Source of the DNA: Polaromonas sp. JS666
Lineage (GTDB): Bacteria > Pseudomonadota > Gammaproteobacteria > Burkholderiales > Burkholderiaceae_C
Assembly (NCBI RefSeq): GCF_900103405.1
Contig: NZ_FNHX01000004.1
Span: forward strand, 310,001-374,000
Reading direction: 5' to 3'
DNA: 64,000 bases
Of the stretch, positions 57,573 to 64,000 are shown piece by piece (the stretch's first letter is position 1; each line of letters opens with the position of its first letter). Made by a program: the position numbers and the translations under genes. The notes below the pieces were generated by a model that did no database searches, was not told the DNA's origin, and worked only from the letters and a program-made list of their open reading frames with translations.

Positions 57573-59909
57573 TCAGGCTGCGGCGAGCGCTTCCCGGACT
57601 TCACGCGCGGCCCGCACCATATTGCCCAGCGCCGCCTCGGTTTCCGGCCAGCCGCGGGTTTTAAGGCCGCAGTCGGGGTTGATCCAGAGGTTTTCCGCCG
57701 GGATCACCGCGGCCGCCTTGCGCAGCAGCCGCACCATCTCGTCCACCGTGGGCACGCGCGGCGAATGGATGTCGTAGACGCCTGGGCCTATCTCGTTGGG
57801 ATACTTGAAGTCGCCGAAGCCGCGCAGCAGCTCCATGTCGGAGCGGCTGGTTTCAATCGTGATCACGTCGGCATCCATGGCCGCGATTTCCGGCAGGATG
57901 TCGTTGAACTCCGAATAGCACATATGGGTGTGGATCTGGGTTCCATCGGCCACGCCACTGGCGCTGATTCGGAAGGCGCGCGTGGCCCATTCCAGGTAGG
58001 GCTTCCAGCCGGCTCGGCGCAGCGGCAGTCCTTCACGTATCGCCGGCTCGTCGATCTGGATGATGCCTATGCCCGCGCCCTCCAGGTCCACCACCTCGTC
58101 GCGTATCGCCCAGGCGATCTGCCCCGCGGTCAGGCTGCGCGGCTGGTCGTCGCGCACAAAAGACCATTGCAGGATGGTGATGGGGCCGGTCAGCATGCCC
58201 TTCATGGGCCGCTTGGTGAGGCTTTGCGCATACACCGTCCAGGCCACCGTCATGGCCGCGGGGCGGGCCACGTCGCCGTAAATCACCGGCGGCTTGACGC
58301 AGCGCGAGCCGTAGGACTGCACCCAGCCCTTGGCCGTGAAGGCAAAACCGTCGAGCTGCTCGCCGAAATACTCGACCATGTCGTTGCGCTCGGCCTCGCC
58401 GTGCACCAGCACGTCCAGGCCCAACTCCTCCTGCTTGCGCACGGCGAGGCGGATCTCGGCCTGCATTTTTTCGGCGTACTGCGATTTGCCGATCTCGCCG
58501 CGCTTGAAGGCCGCGCGCGCGGCGCGTATCTCGGCGGTTTGCGGGAATGAGCCTATCGAGGTGGTCGGAAACAGCGGCAGCGCAAAACGTTGGCGCTGCA
58601 CCTGCTGGCGCCGGCTGAAAGGTGAAGGCCGCCGGTCGGCGCCCGCCGCAGCCCGGGCCAGCCGCGCCGCCACGGTGGCGCGGTGCACACGGGGGCTGTT
58701 GCGCCGCGCCTGGGCGGCCAGGCGGGCGGCGGCCAGCTCGGCCTGCACCGAACTTTCGCGGCCTTCCAGCGCGGCTTTGAGCATGCGCAGCTCAAACAGT
58801 TTTTCCACCGCGAAGGCCAGCCAGGACTTGAGTTCGGCATCCAGCGTGTCCTCGGCCTGCAGGCTGTAAGGCACGTGCAGCAGCGAACACGAAGGCGCCA
58901 GCCAGAGCTCGCCCTGGTGTTTTTCGGCCACCGGCCGCAGCCTTGCCAGGGCGGCATCGGGGTCGGTGCGCCAGATGTTGCGGCCGTCGACGATGCCCAC
59001 CGACAGCACCTTGTGGCTGGGCAGCCAGTCGGCCACACCAACGAGCTCTTCAGGCGCACGCACCGCATCGACGTGCAGGCCCGCCACCGGCAGCTGGCAG
59101 GCCATGCGCAGGTTCTCCTGCAAGGGTGAAAAGTAGGTGGCCAGCAGCAGCTTGAGGCCGCTGCGCGCGAGCCGCCAGTAGCTGGATTCAAAGGCCTGGC
59201 TCCAGGCGGGCGGCAAGTCCAGGCCCAGGATGGGCTCGTCCATCTGCACCCATTCCACGCCCTGGGCCTTGAGGCGGGCCAGGATTTTTTCGTACACCGG
59301 CAGCAGCTTGCCCAGCAGGCTGAAGCGGTCGAAACCCGGCACCTTTTCCTTGCCCAGCCAGAGGAAACTCAGTGGCCCCAGCAGCACCGCCTTGACGGTG
59401 TGGCCGGCCTCCTGGGCCTGCGCGACTTCGTCAAACAGGCGCTCGCAAGCCAGGCTGAACTCGGTGCCGGGGCCGAACTCCGGCACCAGGTAGTGGTAAT
59501 TGGTGTCAAACCACTTGGTCATCTCCAGCGCGAAGCTGCCGCCGCCGGCACCGCCTTCAGCGCAGCCGCAGTCCGCGCTGTGGCTGTGGCCGGCTTCGGC
59601 ATTGACACCGCGCGCCATCGCGAAGTAACGGCCCAACGCGGGCTCCTGCCCCGTGAAACCAAAGCGCGCCGGCTCGCAGCCCAGCATCTGGATGTGGTTG
59701 GCCACGTGGTCATAAAAGGCGAAATCGCCCACCGTCACAAAATCCAGGCCCGCTTCTTTTTGCACCGCCCAATGGCGCTCGCGCAGCTCGGCGCCGGCGG
59801 CTTGCAGCGCGGCAAGGTCTATCTCGCCGCGCCAGTGTTTTTCGAGCGCGAATTTCAGTTCCCGGTGCGCGCCCATGCGCGGAAAACCCAAGGTGTGTGT
59901 ATGGACCAT
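57573..59909 (-). CDS. metE: Cobalamin-independent methionine synthase
   Basis: A 778-residue enzyme that transfers the methyl group of 5-methyltetrahydropteroyltri-glutamate to homocysteine. The start [22 protein letters not shown] is typical. Zinc ligands are present in [10 protein letters not shown] and [15 protein letters not shown]. An unusual insertion after residue 101 reads [15 protein letters not shown] and ends before [15 protein letters not shown]. The gene is divergent from metR, with a strong operator between them. Confidence 0.95.
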   Translation of the reverse strand: MVHTHTLGFPRMGAHRELKFALEKHWRGEIDLAALQAAGAELRERHWAVQKEAGLDFVTVGDFAFYDHVANHIQMLGCEPARFGFTGQEPALGRYFAMARGVNAEAGHSHSADCGCAEGGAGGGSFALEMTKWFDTNYHYLVPEFGPGTEFSLACERLFDEVAQAQEAGHTVKAVLLGPLSFLWLGKEKVPGFDRFSLLGKLLPVYEKILARLKAQGVEWVQMDEPILGLDLPPAWSQAFESSYWRLARSGLKLLLATYFSPLQENLRMACQLPVAGLHVDAVRAPEELVGVADWLPSHKVLSVGIVDGRNIWRTDPDAALARLRPVAEKHQGELWLAPSCSLLHVPYSLQAEDTLDAELKSWLAFAVEKLFELRMLKAALEGRESSVQAELAAARLAAQARRNSPRVHRATVAARLARAAAGADRRPSPFSRRQQVQRQRFALPLFPTTSIGSFPQTAEIRAARAAFKRGEIGKSQYAEKMQAEIRLAVRKQEELGLDVLVHGEAERNDMVEYFGEQLDGFAFTAKGWVQSYGSRCVKPPVIYGDVARPAAMTVAWTVYAQSLTKRPMKGMLTGPITILQWSFVRDDQPRSLTAGQIAWAIRDEVVDLEGAGIGIIQIDEPAIREGLPLRRAGWKPYLEWATRAFRISASGVADGTQIHTHMCYSEFNDILPEIAAMDADVITIETSRSDMELLRGFGDFKYPNEIGPGVYDIHSPRVPTVDEMVRLLRKAAAVIPAENLWINPDCGLKTRGWPETEAALGNMVRAAREVREALAAA

Positions 59910-59991
59910 GCAGGCTATCTCTCGTTTGCGAATCAACAAAGAACGCCATGGTCGGCCAGATTCAACTATTATTCAAACGAAAGATATTGCC

Positions 59992-60038
59992 TTTCAACAT
60001 GAAAATTATTGATTCACCTCTGAATCACATTTGATTCA
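59992..60038. promoter_or_regulatory. MetR operators between metE and metR
   Basis: TTTCA-ACA-TGAAA (59992-60004) and the perfect TGATTCA-CCTC-TGAATCA (60010-60027) lie between the genes, followed by a third TGATTCA half (60032-60038). These match the TGAA/TTCA type of MetR sites. The tandem arrangement should serve activation of metE and autocontrol of metR with homocysteine as co-activator. Confidence 0.8.
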
Positions 60039-60052
60039 CTCGCAGGCCGGAC

Positions 60053-60976
60053 ATGACCCTCTCCATCCTTGAACTGCGCCACCTGCGCACCCTGACGGCC
60101 CTGCGCGACAGCGGCAGCCTGGTGCGCGCGGCGCAGCTGCTCAACCTTACGCAGTCGGCGCTGTCGCACCAGGTCAAGCTGCTGGAAGACCGCTACGCCG
60201 CGCCGCTGTTCGAGCGCAAGTCCGTGCCGCCGCAGTTCAGCACCACGGGCCTGCGCCTGCTGGCGCTGGCCGACGCGGTGCTGCCGCAGGTCGAGGAGGC
60301 CGAGCGCGACGTGGCGCGCCTGGCAACGGGGCGCTCCGGCCAGTTGCGCATCGCGGTCGAATGCCATACCTGTTTTGACTGGCTGATGCCGGCCATGGAC
60401 GCCTTCCGCACACGCTGGCCCGAGGTGGAGCTGGACATCGTCTCGGGCTTTCATCCCGACCCGATCGCGCTGGTGCTGCAGGACCGCGCCGACATCGCCA
60501 TCGTGTCGGAAGCCGACGCCGATGAAACCGTGGACTTCCACCCGCTGTTCCGTTTTGAAATCGTGGCGCTGCTGGCCAACCACCATGCGCTGGCGGCCAA
60601 GGTGCACCTCACGGCCAGGGATTTCGCCAACGAGACGCTGATCACCTACCCGGTGCCCGACGAAATGCTGGATGTGGTGCGCCAGGTGCTGGAGCCGGCG
60701 GGTATCAAACCCGCGCGCCGCACCACCGAACTGACGATTGCCATGCTGCAGCTGGTGGCCAGCGGCCGCGGCGTGGCCGCGCTGCCCAAGTGGGCGGTGC
60801 AAAGTTATCTGGACCGCGGTTATGTGAGCGCCAGGCCCATAGGCAAAAAAGGGCTAACGGGGCGGCTGTACGTGGCCTGCACCGAGGCCACCTCAGGCCG
60901 GCCCTGGCTGGCCGACTTTGTGGCGATTACGCGCGAGAGCTGTTTTCTCACGCTCAGCGAGATCGAGCTGCTTTAA
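60053..60976 (+). CDS. metR: LysR family methionine regulator MetR
   Basis: A 307-residue LysR-type activator. The start MTLSILELRHLRTLTALRDSGS and SALSHQVKLLEDRYAAPLFERKS match MetR. The effector domain shows ECHTCFDWLMPAMDAFRTRWP, a MetR-specific segment. It faces metE over the operator region and activates it in the presence of homocysteine. Confidence 0.93.
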   Translation: MTLSILELRHLRTLTALRDSGSLVRAAQLLNLTQSALSHQVKLLEDRYAAPLFERKSVPPQFSTTGLRLLALADAVLPQVEEAERDVARLATGRSGQLRIAVECHTCFDWLMPAMDAFRTRWPEVELDIVSGFHPDPIALVLQDRADIAIVSEADADETVDFHPLFRFEIVALLANHHALAAKVHLTARDFANETLITYPVPDEMLDVVRQVLEPAGIKPARRTTELTIAMLQLVASGRGVAALPKWAVQSYLDRGYVSARPIGKKGLTGRLYVACTEATSGRPWLADFVAITRESCFLTLSEIELL

Positions 60977-60993
60977 GGGGTGTGCGGCAAAGC

Positions 60994-61848
60994 TCAGTGC
61001 CGGCCCTGGCGCAGCTGGGCCAGGCGTTCGGCCATGGCGTCGATGTCGAGCGCGTCCTCGGCATTGGCCAGGTAGATTTCCAGGTCGGCCATCGCCCGCT
61101 CCGGTTCGCCGTGGGCGGCCCAGGCCAGGCCGCGGTCGCGGTATTCGGTCCAGGCTTCGGGCTGCAGCACGATCAAGCGGTCCTGCACCGGGATCAGGCG
61201 CTGCCAGTCTTCCTGGGTCTTGTGGATTTCCTTGAGGTTGCGCAGCATGCGGCTGATGATCTCGCGCGGCGGCGCCGACTGCAGGTACAGGCCCATGGGC
61301 ACCTCGAATTCGTCACCCGGGCTGCCGCCGTGCTGCCTGAAAGGCTCGAGCCGCTCGGACAGCTCTTCGCGGCTCAGCGACTGGCCGCTGAACGGGTCTA
61401 TCACCACCTGGCCCTTGGGCAGGTTGACCTTGACCATGAAGTGCCCCGGAAAAGCCACGCCGCGCGCATTGAGGCCCAGGCCCAGGGCCAGTTCCAGCCA
61501 GAGCACGGCCAGCGTAATGGGAATGCCGCGGCGCGTGCGCAGCACCGCGTTCAGGTAGCTGTTGTCGGGGTCGTAGTAGTCGTTGACGTTGCCGCCGAAG
61601 TTCAGGTCGTGGAAAAAGAACTGGTTCAGCGCGCGCAGCCGCTGCAGCGCCGGCGCATCGGCCGGCAGGCGGCGCTTGAGCCGGGCCAGCAGCTGGTCAA
61701 CGTCGCCCAATACCTGCTGCACGTCCAGGTCGGGGTATTCGTCCTGCGCCAGGCTGATGGCGGCTTCCAGGAGGGGGAAATGCTCGTCGCTTTCCACCAG
61801 GCTGGAGAAATATTGCAATGGTGACGGTACAGCCAGATTTAATTGCAT
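60994..61848 (-). CDS. SirB1 family transglutaminase-like/TPR protein
   Basis: A 284-residue protein. RALNQFFFHDLNFGGNVNDYYDPDNSYLNAVLRTRRGIPITLAVLWLELA is the SirB1 transglutaminase-like core, and PGHFMVKVNL contains its conserved His. The C-terminal part has a TPR-like repeat (LIVLQPEAWTEYRDRGLAWAA). Function is not settled. It lies 75 bases after murJ and is co-directional. Confidence 0.87.
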   Translation of the reverse strand: MQLNLAVPSPLQYFSSLVESDEHFPLLEAAISLAQDEYPDLDVQQVLGDVDQLLARLKRRLPADAPALQRLRALNQFFFHDLNFGGNVNDYYDPDNSYLNAVLRTRRGIPITLAVLWLELALGLGLNARGVAFPGHFMVKVNLPKGQVVIDPFSGQSLSREELSERLEPFRQHGGSPGDEFEVPMGLYLQSAPPREIISRMLRNLKEIHKTQEDWQRLIPVQDRLIVLQPEAWTEYRDRGLAWAAHGEPERAMADLEIYLANAEDALDIDAMAERLAQLRQGRH

Positions 61849-61923
61849 GGCCCCTACTTTCTCATAAACCGGCGCAAAAAGGCATGCGGAAAATGCCGCT
61901 CGGGGCCTGGAGCATGCCGCCCG

Positions 61924-63483
61924 TCAATGTCTCAGCAGCTTTGTCACCTTGAGACCGGACACCCACAGCGCCGCGAAATACAGCAGCGCCGAGGCCATCA
62001 GCACCAGCGCCAGCCAGCCGATACGCTCCATGGAGTGGCCTTTCAGGGCGACCCAGTTCACCGCCCCGGCGGCCCACAGCAAAAAGGCCGCGAGCAAGGC
62101 GCTGGCGCCGCCCACCTGCAGCGAGAACTTGCCCCAGCCCGGCATCGGTTTGTAACTTCCGCGCTTCAAAAGCCCCAGCAGCAGCCACAAGGCGTTGATC
62201 AACGCGCCAATGGCGATGGAGAGTGTCAGGGCCGCATGCTGCAGCAAGGGCACCAGGAAATAATTCAGCACCTGGGTGAACACCAGCACACAGACGGCGA
62301 TGCGCATGGGCGTGCGCATGTCGTGCCGGGCATAAAAGCCCGGGGCCAGTACCTTGACGGCCACGATGCCCATCAGCCCCACGCCATAGCTGGTCAAGGC
62401 GGCGGTCGTGCGCTGGACGTCGAGGTCGCTGAACGCGCCATAGTGGTACAGCACCGCGACCAGCGGCTGCGAGAACACCAGCAGGGCCACGGCGCAGGGC
62501 ACCGATAGCAGCACCACCAGGCGCAGGCCCCAGTCGAGCATGGAGGAGTAGCGCGCCTCATCCTGGCTGCCGCGCGCCGCGGCCAGTTGCGGCATCAGCA
62601 CCACCCCCAGGGCGACGCCCAGCATGGCGGTGGGAAACTCCATGAGGCGGTCGGCATAGGTGATCCAGCTCACGCTGCCGGTGGCCAGGTGCGAGGCGAT
62701 CTGGGTGTTGATCAGCAGCGATATCTGCGCCACGCTCACACCCAGCAAGGCCGGCAGCATCAGGGACAGCACCTTGCGTGTGCCGGGGTCGTTCCAGGAC
62801 TGGCGCAGGGCAGCGAAGCTCGCGCCTATGCGCGGCAGCAGGCCCAGGCGCCGCAGCGCCGGCAGTTGCAGGCCCAGTTGCAGGATGCCGCCCACCATCA
62901 CCCCCACGCATTGGGCGTAGATCGGCTCGATGCCGTGCCTGGCAAACCAGGGAGCCCCCAGCGTAATGGAGGCTATCAGCGCCAGATTCAGCAGCACGGG
63001 CGAAGCGGCGGGCACGGCAAAGCGGCGCCAGGTGTTGAGGACGCCGCCGGCCAGCGCAACCAGCGACATAAAGCCGATGTAAGGGAACATCCACCGGGTC
63101 ATCACCACGGCGGCGTTGTAGCCCTGAGGCTTCAGGCCGCTGGCCATGGCCCATACCATCAGCGGCGCGGCCAGCACGCCCGCCACGCATAGCAGGACCA
63201 GCGTCCAGGTCAGCAAGGTCGCGACGTGGTCAATCAGCTGTTTGGCGCCCTCTTCCCCTTGCTCCGCCTTGCAGGCCGCCAGCACCGGCACAAAAGCCTG
63301 GCTGAAAGCACCCTCGCCAAGCACCCGACGGAACAGGTTGGGGATGCGAAAGGCGACGTTAAAGGCGTCGGTCATGGCGCTGACGCCAAACACCGAGGCC
63401 ATCAGCAGGTCCCGGACCAGGCCCGTGATGCGCGAGGCCAGGGTCAGCAGGGAAACGGTGGAGGCGGCTTTAAAAAGTGACAC
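61924..63483 (-). CDS. murJ: Lipid II flippase MurJ
   Basis: A 519-residue inner-membrane flippase of peptidoglycan precursors with fourteen hydrophobic segments. The start is GTG 63483; SLFKAASTVSLLTLASRITGLVRD and AFRIPNLFRRVLGEGAFSQAFVPV are diagnostic. It is divergent from rpsT across about 220 bases with a family-type repeat. Confidence 0.95.
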   Translation of the reverse strand: MSLFKAASTVSLLTLASRITGLVRDLLMASVFGVSAMTDAFNVAFRIPNLFRRVLGEGAFSQAFVPVLAACKAEQGEEGAKQLIDHVATLLTWTLVLLCVAGVLAAPLMVWAMASGLKPQGYNAAVVMTRWMFPYIGFMSLVALAGGVLNTWRRFAVPAASPVLLNLALIASITLGAPWFARHGIEPIYAQCVGVMVGGILQLGLQLPALRRLGLLPRIGASFAALRQSWNDPGTRKVLSLMLPALLGVSVAQISLLINTQIASHLATGSVSWITYADRLMEFPTAMLGVALGVVLMPQLAAARGSQDEARYSSMLDWGLRLVVLLSVPCAVALLVFSQPLVAVLYHYGAFSDLDVQRTTAALTSYGVGLMGIVAVKVLAPGFYARHDMRTPMRIAVCVLVFTQVLNYFLVPLLQHAALTLSIAIGALINALWLLLGLLKRGSYKPMPGWGKFSLQVGGASALLAAFLLWAAGAVNWVALKGHSMERIGWLALVLMASALLYFAALWVSGLKVTKLLRH

Positions 63484-63555
63484 CGAGGGAGTTTAGCCGT
63501 CACGACGGCGCGCGACCGGTGTTTCATGCGGCCATATTTGGGGCTCTTCACCAGC

Positions 63556-63645
63556 AGGGGCCGCGGAACCGGCTTTGCCGGGCCGCAGGCGCAGCGGCCC
63601 CCTCGGGGGGCAGGGAGCTACACGAAGTGAGCGACCGTGGGGGTA
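63556..63645. repeat. GC-rich intergenic repeat element (Comamonadaceae-type)
   Basis: About 90 bases of nested inverted repeats: GGGGCCGC (from 63557) can pair with GCGGCCCC (to about 63602), then CCCCC-TCG-GGGGG, then a GGGAGCTACACGAAGTGAGCG run and a final GTGGGGG. I recall such runs as a common intergenic element in Comamonadaceae. Only one copy is in the window, so its repeat status is by memory, not by comparison here. Confidence 0.5.
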
Positions 63646-63651
63646 TATAAT
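63646..63651 (+). promoter_or_regulatory. Probable -10 box of rpsT
   Basis: A perfect TATAAT stands 56 bases before the rpsT start, just after the repeat element. A clear -35 box cannot be named since the repeat occupies that place. Confidence 0.5.
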
Positions 63652-63706
63652 GCTAGGTTTGCTGCAACATCCACAGACTCCTCCCCAGGATTAAAGGAAT
63701 ACATAT

Positions 63707-64000
63707 ATGGCTACCGCCAAACCCAAGAAAAAGAACCCGCGCCTTGCGTCGGGCCGTAAACGCGTCCGCCAGGACGTCAAACTCAACGCCGCGAACACCT
63801 CGCTGCGCTCCAAATACCGCACCGCTGTGAAAAACGTCGAAAAAGCCGTTGCAGCCGGTGACAAAGACAAAGCCAAGGACCTGTTCGCCAAGGCCCAGAG
63901 CATTGTGGACACGGTTGCCGACAAGGGCATCTTCCACAAGAACAAGGCAGCGCGCGACAAGAGCCGCCTGTCCGCCAAGGTGAAAGCCCTGGCACTGGCC
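63707..64000 (+). CDS. rpsT: 30S ribosomal protein S20, truncated by the window end
   Basis: The first 98 codons are visible; the gene reads past the right edge, so only a few residues are missing at most. [20 protein letters not shown] and the basic three-helix pattern are typical of S20, which binds 16S rRNA early in assembly. GGAAT is present before ATG 63707. It is divergent from murJ as in many beta-proteobacteria. Confidence 0.95.
   Translation, partial: MATAKPKKKNPRLASGRKRVRQDVKLNAANTSLRSKYRTAVKNVEKAVAAGDKDKAKDLFAKAQSIVDTVADKGIFHKNKAARDKSRLSAKVKALALA

Overview
The window looks like chromosomal DNA of a high-GC betaproteobacterium, most likely Comamonadaceae and perhaps Polaromonas-like. 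The basis is protein style and gene order: the perM-hda-HAD-pcnB-folK block divergent from purM, murJ divergent from rpsT, and the many small LysR/SDR/MFS genes. The genus is inference. I saw no rRNA, tRNA, CRISPR array, transposase or phage gene.

Layout. 1-3.2 kb: start of ettA (cut by the window edge), an RhlE-type RNA helicase, and a Rossmann-fold gene whose start overlaps the helicase end out of frame. 3.2-16.9 kb: a sugar-acid locus. Its minus-strand arm holds a CUT1 ABC importer, two idonate/gluconate-type dehydrogenases, a cupin and a GntR repressor. A GhrB-type reductase follows, then a plus-strand operon with an IlvD/Edd dehydratase, two KDG/KDGal kinases, a KDPGal aldolase and an SDR, closed by a clear terminator. 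17-19.5 kb: a copper P-type ATPase behind a textbook CueR-type promoter. 19.5-31 kb: exporters (LysE, MATE, two MFS), 3-methyladenine glycosylase, CorA, a MarR regulator with two perfect palindromes, thioesterase, LysR, GNAT and Nudix genes. 30.3-32.5 kb: a BigR/SqrR-type sulfide locus (metallo-hydrolase, ArsR regulator, two YeeE/YedE half-transporters).

32.5-35.2 kb is the most unusual part. A GNAT/FeeM-like acyl synthase gene, broken into two frames at a run of eight A residues, sits directly before a hybrid histidine kinase with a CqsS-like membrane sensor. This suggests a cell-cell signalling pair unlike the usual CqsA/CqsS couple. 35.3-38.2 kb: glyoxalase I and edd-eda. 38.4-44.3 kb: OmpA-like protein, ChaC, SodC, and a molybdenum hydroxylase with its MocA-like partner and a TetR regulator whose operator occurs at both promoters.

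44.4-47.4 kb: pdxH, then a more A/T-rich islet of three unrecognised genes, then folK. 47.4-54.9 kb: pcnB, HAD phosphatase, hda, AI-2E family permease, purM, MFS and EamA transporters. 54.9-64 kb: HIT-like protein, LysR, an orphan ParA, metE/metR with a clear intergenic operator, SirB1-like protein, murJ and the beginning of rpsT.

Carbon logic (inference): idonate/ketogluconate-type acids enter through the ABC importer, are converted by the dehydrogenases to an aldonate, dehydrated, phosphorylated and cleaved to pyruvate and glyceraldehyde 3-phosphate. The separate edd-eda pair serves 6-phosphogluconate.
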